Source: an uncultured Alphaproteobacteria bacterium
GTDB taxonomy: Bacteria > Pseudomonadota > Alphaproteobacteria > RF32 > CAG-239
Direction: 5' to 3'
Length of the DNA stretch: 64,000 nt
Assembly: GCA_910577205.1 (NCBI GenBank)
Contig: CAJTMA010000002.1
Location: forward strand, 123,136 to 187,135
Under the pieces are notes generated by a model that was given only the letters and a program-made list of their open reading frames with translations, did not search any database and was not told where the DNA came from. Position numbers and translations under genes: made by a program. Within the stretch, counting starts at the first letter, position 1. Every line of letters starts with the position of its first letter. Shown here piece by piece: positions 17,401 through 24,712 of the stretch.

Positions 17401-20400
17401 ATTGATGTTACCGGCAGCACGACAAATGATGCGACATATGGTATTTATGTCAATGGCGGTAACGGCATTAACCATAATCAGATTGATATGCGGTCAGACA
17501 ATGCTTATGGTATTTTTGACGCGGCATCCGGCGATGGTGCAATTACTAACTTTGCCGGCGCAGTCATCAACTTACATGGCAACAACTCTACCGGTATGCA
17601 AAGTTCCGGCAACAAAGCTGAAAACTACGGAACGATTAATATCGGCGTTAATAACGGCGGAACAGTTACCGGCGGTGTTAACGGCATCGGCATGACCGCA
17701 AATGACGGGACTACGGCCCTTAATTCCGGCCAGATTAACATGAACGGCGCAAATGCCGTCGGTATGTTTGCTGACGGCGGTACGGTTATCAACTCAGCTG
17801 ACGGCGTTATTACCATGAACGGCAATGGCGGCACAATCTTTAAAACCAGCAATGACGGTACGGCAATTAACCTGGGCGACATTGTCATTAATGCCCAAGA
17901 TTATAATCTGTTTACCACAACAGATACCGATGAAGGCAACTTTGTCAATAACGGCAATGTTACGGTCGGCGCTTCTGGATCACAGGTTATCCGCGTCGGA
18001 GATAACTCCAGCGTTACCAATAACAAAAATATTGATTTAAATGGCAGCAATGGTTTCATAATCTACACCAGCGGCAGCGGCAATGCGACCAATAACGGCA
18101 CTTTAAATATTGGTGCGGGAAGTGATAACTCGCATGGTATTTACATGAGCGAAACAGCTAACGGAACAGTTATTAATTCTTCGACAGGCATTATCAATGT
18201 TAACGGAAGCAATTCTAACGGCATGACGCTGGCTTCCAATGATACCTCTGCCAGCATTACCAACAAAGGTAAAATTAATGTCAGCGGTAATGGCTCAAAG
18301 GCGATTGCGGCCAGCAACGGCGGCACCATCAATAATGAGGGGACTATTACCATGAACGGCGGCAGCGCAGCCATTGAAGCGACTGGAGCTGTTGTCAATA
18401 ATAAAGCCGGCGCTACAATTACAACTGCCGCAAACAGCGATGCAGACGGCATAAAGGTCATCATGGGAGCAACACCTGACGCAGAAGCGGCAACGGTTAC
18501 CAATGACGGCACAATCATTATCAACGGTAATGGCGATGCTATTAATGCCAAAGGTTCGTCAACAGCCGCCGGTATGATGCATTCTATTACCAATAACAGT
18601 GTTATTACCATTAACGGTTCAGGCAGCGGCATTTTTGCAGATGCGGCAAATATCAATAACACCTCTTCGGCACGCATTAACATTAGCGGCAGCGGTTACG
18701 GCATCCGCCAGACCAGTGGTACAATCGACAACAGCGGGACAATTACAGTTACCGGAAATAACGGCACAGGTATTTCCAGCGGCGGAACGGCAACAAATAA
18801 CGGAACGATTACTGCCGGTGGAACAAATGCCAAAGGAATGGAACTTACTACAGGCGGCACAGGAACTAACAATTCCACAATTATAGCCAGCGGAACGGAT
18901 GCGGTCGGTATTTATGTTAATGGCGGCACTGCCGAGAATACAGGTAATATTTCAGCGTCAGGAACGGGCGCAACCGGCGTGTATGCAACAGGCGGAACAG
19001 CTTATAACCAGACCTCTATAAGCGTTAATGGCGATAATGCAATCGGCATGGCAGCAGGAAACGGCACAGTCACTAACGGCAAAACGATTGTCACGATTGA
19101 AACGGATGAAAGAGGCGATCCGGTTCTGGATGCTGATGGTAATGTTGTCACCAATACAGAACACAAACCCGGGGTTATTGATGTTACCGGAAATAATGCA
19201 GCCGGTATGAAATTAACCGGAACTGGAAAAGTCCTCAATAATACCGGCGCACTTATTTCTGTCAGCGGTGATGGCGCAACAGGTATTTGGGCTGCAGGCT
19301 CAGGCGTTGCCGAAAATGAAGGGACAATTACCGTATCTAACGCGACTAACGGCAGTTCGGGGATGAAAGCCACCAGCGGCACAGCCACAAATAAAGGCAC
19401 AATATCTGTCAGCGCAGACGGCGCTTGGGGAATGGATGCGGCCGGAGGCACTGTCGTCAATGACACAACCGGCATCATTGACCTTACGACAGCAAACAGT
19501 GTGGGTATTTATGTTCACAGCGGCAACGGCGAAAACAGAGGCGTTATCAACTTTACCGGAGAAAATACTATCGGGCTGTTGGCTGCCGGCGGAACAGCCA
19601 CTAATGCGGCGGATATAACAATCAACGGCACAGGTGTTGTCGGTTTATATGCTCATGGCGGAACGGTTGTTAATGCCAGCGGAAAAACTATTACCTTTAG
19701 TAACGGCGAAGCCGCTATCAAGGTTGACAGCGGCAGCGGTCGCAATGCAGGTACGATTAATGTCGACGGCGGAAACTTAAACGCTATTCTGGTTAGCGGT
19801 GGCAATGCCTCTAATGACGGCACGATAGAACTCACCTCCTCTGCCAGCGGCAGTATCGGCATGAAAGCAACTGCCGGAACAGCAACCAACAACGGGACGA
19901 TTACTATCGCCAGCAATGCGGCAGGTATGGATGCTTCCGGTTCAGGACAAGTCGCCAACAACAAAACAATTACTGTTTCCGGAGCAAATGCGGTTGGCAT
20001 GAGCGCTTCCGGCGGCACGGCGACCAATAACAGCAACGGCACGATTACAGTCACCGGAGCTAATGCGAAAGGTATGGCTGCCAGCAGCGGAACTGTCTTA
20101 AACAATGGCACAATCAATGCAACCGCAGCCAATACGATTGCGATGTATGCCAACGGCGGCACGGCCACTAACGGCAGCAGCGGCAAAATCAACACCTCGG
20201 CTTCCTCGGCATATGTTATGCTGGCTGAGGGAACAGGTACAGTCAACAACCAAGGGACAATATCTTATTCCGGTTCTGGGGCGGCCTTACAAGCGAATGG
20301 GGCAACGGCCAATAACAGCGGTATCATTACAGCCACTAACGGTACGGGCATGGCCGCGTACGGGACAGCATCTTCAGGAGGCAAAGCTGTCAACAGCGGC

Positions 20401-22263
20401 ACTATCAATGCCAGTGGGACTAATGGCAAAGGCATGGCTGCTATTTCATCCACCGTTGAAACAAAAGTTACCAATGCGGCAAACGGCACAATTAACGTCA
20501 GCGGAAGCAATGGTATCGGTATGCTGGCAGATGGTTCGAAAGCTCAAGCTGTCAATCTGGGAACAATCAATGTCACCACAACCTCCGCTTCTGCTATCGG
20601 TATGAAGGCTGTTAACGGCGGTTCGGTCGAAAATGGCGGAACAATTAATATGGCCTCTGGTTCGACCGGAACGGGCATTTATGTCGGAAACGGTTCAAAA
20701 CTCTATAATAACGCTTCGGGTAAAATTGTATTTGCCGGCGGCAATACACATACCGGAACAATCAGCGGAAACCCGTCTGCCGGAGCTGTCAATATTTGCG
20801 AAGACGGTACAAACACCTGCACCAACAAGCGCTTTATTTACATGGAAGCCGGTTCACAGTTAATTAACAGCGGCACAATGGCTACCGCAGCTTCTTTCCG
20901 CATGGATGATATGGGCGCAGGACGCTTGATGCTGGGGTCAACCGGACGTATGGAAGCCGGAGAAGAAATCAGCGGCACTCTCTATGCTATGGGAGATGAA
21001 GCAATGGTTGCCCAAGGCCAAAAAGATGTTTATGTTAACGAAAAAGCGTTAACCGCCTCTAATGTTGATGTGAACTTACAGTCAGCTTCACCAATGTGGA
21101 ATGTTTCTCTGGCAAACAGCAGGTCCTCAGGCAATGAAAACGCATCTGCCGGAGATGCTGAAACCGTCGGTAAAGCAGATGAAAACGAACCTGCTGAAAC
21201 AGAGAGCAAAGACGTCATTTATCGCAGGGTTTCTTTCTACAATCTGGTGGATAACGCCAGTCAGGCTGCTTATCTGGAACAGAACTATGCTCTGCGCAAC
21301 AACATCTATAATCCATTGATGACAGCAACCAGCACGGAAGCTTTTGATCAGGCTGTTTACAGTGGTTTGGGGTTGGATTTAATTCCAAACTTTGCAAAGC
21401 AAAACATGGATGTTATGCGTAATACCAATCGCCAAATCAATAATGCGGTCTTTAACAATACCGATACGCAGGCTTTCCGTACCACTGCCGGATATGATTA
21501 TTTTGACCGCGAACAGGATGGCGACAACGGTCTGAGCGGCTATAAAGATGAAGCCCACACAGCCTATGCTGTCTTTGACAAGCAAGTTTCCCCTGCTCTC
21601 CGTTATGGTATTGGTGCTTCCGTGACTAAATATGAAAGCGATTATGATAACGGTTCGGAACGTGAAGAAATTATGGCGCAGATTATGACTCCCGTCATGA
21701 TTGGTTCAGAGAATACCAAGCTTCTGTCTATGCCGAAAATCGGTATGGGCTGGGGCGAATACAAACGCTTTGATCAAGGAATGGAATATAAAGCAAATAC
21801 CAGAAATTACTACTATGGTATCAGCAACGAAGCTCGCCATGATATTGATATGGATGTTGTTACACTTGAGCCGGTCGCAGAATTTAATATTCTCGGTATG
21901 TATCAGAACCGTACAAAAGAAAATATTCGGGTTGAAGCTAACAACAACTTGTCAGTTGAGGGCGGTTTGGGTCTTTACGCCAAGAAACAATTTACACCAT
22001 TTGGCGATGACGAGCTGAATATCCGTTTGGGCGGTACTTATTACCATGAATTTGCCAATCCTTATCAGGCAGCAGATGCCGGCGTGGTCGGATTACTCGG
22101 GCATTATCATATGAACGGTTATGAAACCCAACGCGACAGGGCTGTGTTGGCAACGCGCTTTGATTATAAACGCGGCAGATTTAACTTCTACCTTGAAGGC
22201 AGCCGCTTTATCGAAGATGACAGCACCTACTCCATTAATGCCGGCTTGACTTACGCTTTCTAA
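14476..22263 (+). CDS. Giant autotransporter with ankyrin repeats and transmembrane helix before a beta-helix passenger
   Basis: About 2,595 residues. The ATG at 14476 is preferred; a TTG one codon upstream is possible. Residues 1-31 form a signal peptide ending near VSAVAA. Residues 38-97 contain two ankyrin-like units (LAQMYSLAAQGNVRALRAAV, then GLNIDATDRYGNTGL). A hydrophobic helix (about 144-162, WVVGGLLLAGGITALVL) is followed by five lysines. Residues about 190-2200 are dozens of degenerate units of 20-35 residues built on N-x-G-x-I-x-h plus G-x-G-M, as in hemagglutinin-type beta-helix passengers. The last 330 residues form a type V autotransporter barrel ending NAGLTYAF with the terminal Phe expected for BAM recognition. 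Ankyrin and a charged helix ahead of a secreted passenger is unusual. Confidence 0.9.
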   Translation: MTFKIFNFRSIVTYLTIVSFYIASTVSAVAAPMPPISLAQMYSLAAQGNVRALRAAVQRGLNIDATDRYGNTGLCHSIYQHNYTAYNAFHASGANTRHPCIQNIPTEQYDYFMNSSRVQPITATPRDAYKEFADGEFIFSTTTWVVGGLLLAGGITALVLSSGGKKKKKAYYFPPNNDNTFKPTDDSLAAFAGTLTPSDPVSNPYVPVKITNGLNTTDFILNNDSQITLDDGSKKSLVDTINFNDSVLEYSKYLQVGMKAIDGNQVVNGQIPLTGTEVGTTITLLNNTVGMAALHNANAINNNTLKIIARNGTLGMVGSDRSLIRNNGNIDIAFQGTSPTDQVNGMYVDTSSTAINDGKITGNVAVDSATGTLIGMQGRLINQVSNPAGSIPIQLTNNGKIELSATAAAGKTISNSLIGMGSFLEKAFLEGTKLLRRTGFIDIANYGDIDLNVNLGDTGTYDSTQSNLYDGTGGIIGIRADAHTTASNNGNINLTIAPESAAGIENSHAGMFSVHGGTISNNKNITISGGIGGYGMLGVRGEGTNSEFNTLNPTIVNSASGTITVNSVDGFGMATRHGGTVVNNGTIIMGDKGTGLQINAGSGSNTGTITLNNGGIGMAIKKNTTSSDGTIYNASTAKLQNENIITINNANGSSGMYIEDGLANNLGGVINVNGINTTTESSYGIRALNGKVLNSGEINMNVLLSGDLDSYGIYGDNATTVNNSGTITSVRKGTGIYTTSGSSTNSGKITMNGRGSTGMASESGAITNTDKGEITVISGTGIKSTSGQVINEGKVIITDGSASTGISSGSSVINSGSISITGADSTGIAVEENGTASNSGIITLTSNRNSTENFGMVSAGGDRAQIENSGIITLNGYNYASSKEKGYGMSIGDGQAINNNMITINQMYGYGMASTTGTLTNNGDITLTNGGYGIKGESGESFNSEGGTIIITGTPVLESSYGMAMEDGTAKNFGKIDVTGSTTNDATYGIYVNGGNGINHNQIDMRSDNAYGIFDAASGDGAITNFAGAVINLHGNNSTGMQSSGNKAENYGTINIGVNNGGTVTGGVNGIGMTANDGTTALNSGQINMNGANAVGMFADGGTVINSADGVITMNGNGGTIFKTSNDGTAINLGDIVINAQDYNLFTTTDTDEGNFVNNGNVTVGASGSQVIRVGDNSSVTNNKNIDLNGSNGFIIYTSGSGNATNNGTLNIGAGSDNSHGIYMSETANGTVINSSTGIINVNGSNSNGMTLASNDTSASITNKGKINVSGNGSKAIAASNGGTINNEGTITMNGGSAAIEATGAVVNNKAGATITTAANSDADGIKVIMGATPDAEAATVTNDGTIIINGNGDAINAKGSSTAAGMMHSITNNSVITINGSGSGIFADAANINNTSSARINISGSGYGIRQTSGTIDNSGTITVTGNNGTGISSGGTATNNGTITAGGTNAKGMELTTGGTGTNNSTIIASGTDAVGIYVNGGTAENTGNISASGTGATGVYATGGTAYNQTSISVNGDNAIGMAAGNGTVTNGKTIVTIETDERGDPVLDADGNVVTNTEHKPGVIDVTGNNAAGMKLTGTGKVLNNTGALISVSGDGATGIWAAGSGVAENEGTITVSNATNGSSGMKATSGTATNKGTISVSADGAWGMDAAGGTVVNDTTGIIDLTTANSVGIYVHSGNGENRGVINFTGENTIGLLAAGGTATNAADITINGTGVVGLYAHGGTVVNASGKTITFSNGEAAIKVDSGSGRNAGTINVDGGNLNAILVSGGNASNDGTIELTSSASGSIGMKATAGTATNNGTITIASNAAGMDASGSGQVANNKTITVSGANAVGMSASGGTATNNSNGTITVTGANAKGMAASSGTVLNNGTINATAANTIAMYANGGTATNGSSGKINTSASSAYVMLAEGTGTVNNQGTISYSGSGAALQANGATANNSGIITATNGTGMAAYGTASSGGKAVNSGTINASGTNGKGMAAISSTVETKVTNAANGTINVSGSNGIGMLADGSKAQAVNLGTINVTTTSASAIGMKAVNGGSVENGGTINMASGSTGTGIYVGNGSKLYNNASGKIVFAGGNTHTGTISGNPSAGAVNICEDGTNTCTNKRFIYMEAGSQLINSGTMATAASFRMDDMGAGRLMLGSTGRMEAGEEISGTLYAMGDEAMVAQGQKDVYVNEKALTASNVDVNLQSASPMWNVSLANSRSSGNENASAGDAETVGKADENEPAETESKDVIYRRVSFYNLVDNASQAAYLEQNYALRNNIYNPLMTATSTEAFDQAVYSGLGLDLIPNFAKQNMDVMRNTNRQINNAVFNNTDTQAFRTTAGYDYFDREQDGDNGLSGYKDEAHTAYAVFDKQVSPALRYGIGASVTKYESDYDNGSEREEIMAQIMTPVMIGSENTKLLSMPKIGMGWGEYKRFDQGMEYKANTRNYYYGISNEARHDIDMDVVTLEPVAEFNILGMYQNRTKENIRVEANNNLSVEGGLGLYAKKQFTPFGDDELNIRLGGTYYHEFANPYQAADAGVVGLLGHYHMNGYETQRDRAVLATRFDYKRGRFNFYLEGSRFIEDDSTYSINAGLTYAF

Positions 22264-22347
22264 CAGGCCGCGCCTGGGGCTTTAGTAGCACCTGAGGCAC
22301 AGGCCGCACCTGGGGCTTTAATTGCTACTTGGGCTGCTGTGCCATGA
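22264..22347 (+). other. In-frame Ala/Pro-rich 27-codon tail after the autotransporter stop
   Basis: Directly after the TAA the same frame stays open for 27 codons, encoding two copies of QAAPGAL(V/I)A separated by PEA, then TWAAVP and TGA. The DNA is a 36-bp imperfect tandem repeat. The autotransporter barrel should end at the Phe before TAA, so this is either a remnant of a longer gene, a read-through tail or a chance repeat. Confidence 0.4.
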
Positions 22348-22444
22348 CAACGCGTTGCTTCCTCCACGTCAGGCCGATTATTGCTTATTAATACAGCCCT
22401 CTTCATATGGAGAAGGCTTAAGGAAGGGTGTTCGGTTGGAAGCT

Positions 22445-22999
22445 TTAACCTTCAATTACAAAATATTCGCAGTTATTGAATTTATATTCTTTGCCGAACA
22501 TATCCTGATAGAGGTTGAACATCAGCGCGCCGTGGGTGGCAACCCCGATTTTATCATAACCATATTCTTTGCTTTCGGAAATAATACGTTCTAATGTTTT
22601 CTTGCCGCGTTCCAAAGACTGTCTGACGCTTTCGCCGCCCGGAACACAGACATCCATCCAATTCGGTGCGGAGGAATCATGGATAACATTAAAAATATCG
22701 GCATATTTTTGATGGGCTTCTTCCGAATACATTCCTTCAGCTTCGCCAAAATGAACTTCTTCCAAACCAGGGATGACAATAACCGGAATTTCATCACGGG
22801 ACACAATCCGCGCAGTTTCCTGTGCGCGTTTCATATGGCTGGCGTAGATAACATCCAGCTTTTCCTGTTTCATTTTTTCAGCAAGTTCCTGAGCTTGGGC
22901 ACGTCCGGTATCATTCAGGCTGATATCCACCCCTGCCCCTTGTACAATATTATTGACATTGCCGTTAGTCTGTCCGTGGCGGAAAATATATAATTTCAT
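22445..22999 (-). CDS. Histidine phosphatase family protein (phosphoglycerate mutase-like)
   Basis: The product from ATG 22999 is 184 residues; a longer upstream frame exists but GGAG lies six bases before this ATG. The catalytic RHGQT is at residues 7-11, the second histidine is in ATHGAL near the C-terminus, and GLEEVHFGEAEG supplies the acid/base region. The family includes cofactor-dependent phosphoglycerate mutases and many small-molecule phosphatases such as CobC-type enzymes; the substrate cannot be told. The ribosome-binding site is buried in a perfect 17-bp hairpin with the upstream intergenic sequence, which suggests that read-through from the MATE gene does not give efficient translation. 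Confidence 0.85.
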   Translation of the reverse strand: MKLYIFRHGQTNGNVNNIVQGAGVDISLNDTGRAQAQELAEKMKQEKLDVIYASHMKRAQETARIVSRDEIPVIVIPGLEEVHFGEAEGMYSEEAHQKYADIFNVIHDSSAPNWMDVCVPGGESVRQSLERGKKTLERIISESKEYGYDKIGVATHGALMFNLYQDMFGKEYKFNNCEYFVIEG

Positions 23000-23044
23000 T
23001 TCATACTCCTTTGTTGGCAACAACCATAACAAAGGAGTATGAAA
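22999..23044 (-). promoter_or_regulatory. Perfect 17-bp inverted repeat burying the ribosome-binding site
   Basis: The arms 22999-23015 and 23028-23044 are exact complements around a 12-base loop. In the minus-strand RNA the downstream arm contains AAAGGAGT and runs into the start codon of the histidine phosphatase. No U run follows, so it is not a normal terminator. Confidence 0.6.
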
Positions 23045-23059
23045 AAGTCCTTAATATCG

Positions 23060-24409
23060 CTAATCAGCCAAAACCAAATCCCGCGGTTCATTGCGCCGCA
23101 GCAATGTTAAGGCTATTACCACAGTTGCCAATTCTGCCAGAGGAATACTGATAAACACACCGTCCATCGCAAAAACTTTAGGCATTAAAGTTAAGAACAA
23201 TATCGGGAAAATCAGGCTGCGCGATAAAGCCACAACGGCTGATTCCATCGGGCGCTCAATAGCCGTAAAGTAAGCGGAAAGGATAATACTGACCGAACTA
23301 AACAGGAATGCCCATTTCAGCAAATCAATAAATTCCAGAGCCAAACGTTTGGTTTCCCATTCCTGTTCGCCCAAGAAGAAGCTGACAATCACTTCCGGCA
23401 CAAACATTAATCCGGCAAAAATCAATGTTCCCAGAGCAGCACCGCTTAATAATGACAATTTCAGAAAACCGGCAATACGGGAGGACTTTTTGGCGCCGTA
23501 ATTTGTGCTGATTAAAGGAACTATCGAATCGCCGATGCCATAAGCCAACAGCGTTCCGAACAACAGCGCATAGTTAATAACCGTATAAGCGGCAACCCCG
23601 ACTGTTCCCATCTGTTTTATCATAATCAGGTTAAAGATAAAAGTGGTGATACCGATGGAAAATTCATCCACGAGTTCGGATATGCCGTTATAACAAGCTT
23701 TCGCCAAATCTCCCCAATGCCCTAAGCCCCGGAATCGCAGCCGCAACCCTGAGTGCTTGGAAAAGAAATGGCTGAAAATAATCAGAAAAGTCAGCATTTG
23801 CGATAAGCCGGTTGCGACCGCAGCCCCCTTGACGCCCCAATGAAATTTAAAGATAAACAACCAGTCCAAGACGATATTTACAAAAGTTCCCAATAAAATA
23901 GCGCTGAAAGCCAGCAAGGGGCGTTGTTCAACCCGGGCAAAAACCGACAAGCAATATGAACCGAGGAAGAATGTGAAAAATGCTGCCACATATTGCAGAT
24001 AAGCGGCCGACTGGGTACTCAGTTCGGCATTTGCCCCTAAAAAGCCTACAATCTGGTGTGGCATAGAGATACCGAGCGACGTTACCAGCAAACACAACAT
24101 AATGTTGCAGAAAATAACTTTGCTGAAAATCGCCGATGCGTCAGTATAGTTTTTTTCACCAATAAATTTAGCGCAGATAACGCTGCCGCCGGTACAAAGC
24201 ATAATTCCCAGCCCCATAAGCAAAGAGAATACCGGCAAGACAATATTAATTGCAGCCAGAGCAGCTGAACCGGCGTAGTTGCCGATAAAAAAGGCATCAA
24301 TCAGCTGTGCTGAAGACAGCGCTAAAATTCCCAATACATTCGGGATACAATATCTTAAAAAGAGAGGTTTGGTTTTTCCGTTGACAATATCAAATTTACC
24401 ATTCTGCAT
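23060..24409 (-). CDS. MATE-family multidrug/toxin efflux transporter
   Basis: A 449-residue protein with twelve hydrophobic helices in two similar halves, typical of MATE exporters. The N-terminal half carries the usual pattern of small residues and an early helix with LIDAFFIGNYAG (about residue 37), the family's first conserved segment. These are Na+ or H+ coupled antiporters for cationic compounds; the substrate is unknown. AGGTGG precedes the ATG. The transcript has a leader of about 145 bases containing a GC-rich hairpin and a possible 36-codon ORF, suggesting control at the RNA level. The gene ends 16 bases before the SD-burying hairpin of the next gene. Confidence 0.88.
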   Translation of the reverse strand: MQNGKFDIVNGKTKPLFLRYCIPNVLGILALSSAQLIDAFFIGNYAGSAALAAINIVLPVFSLLMGLGIMLCTGGSVICAKFIGEKNYTDASAIFSKVIFCNIMLCLLVTSLGISMPHQIVGFLGANAELSTQSAAYLQYVAAFFTFFLGSYCLSVFARVEQRPLLAFSAILLGTFVNIVLDWLFIFKFHWGVKGAAVATGLSQMLTFLIIFSHFFSKHSGLRLRFRGLGHWGDLAKACYNGISELVDEFSIGITTFIFNLIMIKQMGTVGVAAYTVINYALLFGTLLAYGIGDSIVPLISTNYGAKKSSRIAGFLKLSLLSGAALGTLIFAGLMFVPEVIVSFFLGEQEWETKRLALEFIDLLKWAFLFSSVSIILSAYFTAIERPMESAVVALSRSLIFPILFLTLMPKVFAMDGVFISIPLAELATVVIALTLLRRNEPRDLVLAD

Positions 24410-24426
24410 AATCCACCTGAAAGCTG

Positions 24427-24537
24427 TTAATCCAATAGGTTCAAGCTCCCGCCCCTCAATAAGGGCGGGCGGGCGACACTATAGATACACACTGCCTTCG
24501 GTTGGAAACGGATATATAAAAAATTGATATTCTGCAT
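24427..24537 (-). CDS. Possible leader ORF upstream of the MATE gene
   Basis: A 36-codon frame in the MATE leader starts MQNINF and ends NLLD-stop about 18 bases before the MATE start codon. The codons for ARPPLLRGG coincide with the GC-rich hairpin. Its ribosome-binding site is weak (GATGGTG). It may be a regulatory uORF or chance. Confidence 0.3.
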   Translation of the reverse strand: MQNINFLYIRFQPKAVCIYSVARPPLLRGGSLNLLD

Positions 24538-24561
24538 GATTGCACCATCTATTCTATATGT

Positions 24562-24590
24562 AATATAACATTATTAAGGTTTTCGGTCAA
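24562..24590 (-). promoter_or_regulatory. Sigma-70 promoter of the MATE gene
   Basis: On the minus strand TTGACC (24585-24590) and TATATT (24562-24567) are separated by 17 bases. Transcription would start about 145 bases before the MATE ATG. Confidence 0.6.
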
Positions 24591-24712
24591 GGGTGCGGTG
24601 TAAAATTTTGTTTTTAAATAATTAATCGCGAGCGTGTTTTAGCAATAAATAATTAAACAATTTCCATTAGAATAATTAGGAATTTAAATTAAACCAGACT
24701 GGAGATGAGTAA

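Larger units (their letters stand above)
24410..24712. other. Divergent intergenic region between MATE gene and adhE
   Basis: On the minus strand it holds the MATE promoter (24562-24590), a possible leader ORF (24427-24537) and a 7-bp GC-only hairpin CCCGCCC/GGGCGGG (24448-24469). On the plus side it holds the adhE leader with TGGAGATGAG before the start. I could not settle an adhE promoter. Confidence 0.5.

Noticed and set aside
18141..18683. Long antisense open frames inside the autotransporter gene, rich in Leu, Pro and Val
   Set aside because: They are mirror images of the Asn/Gly/Thr-rich repeats; no ribosome-binding sites, and the plus frame is complete from signal peptide to barrel.
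23000..23032. Longer N-terminus for the histidine phosphatase
   Set aside because: The extra residues come from the hairpin sequence, and the family normally starts a few residues before RHG, as with ATG 22999.
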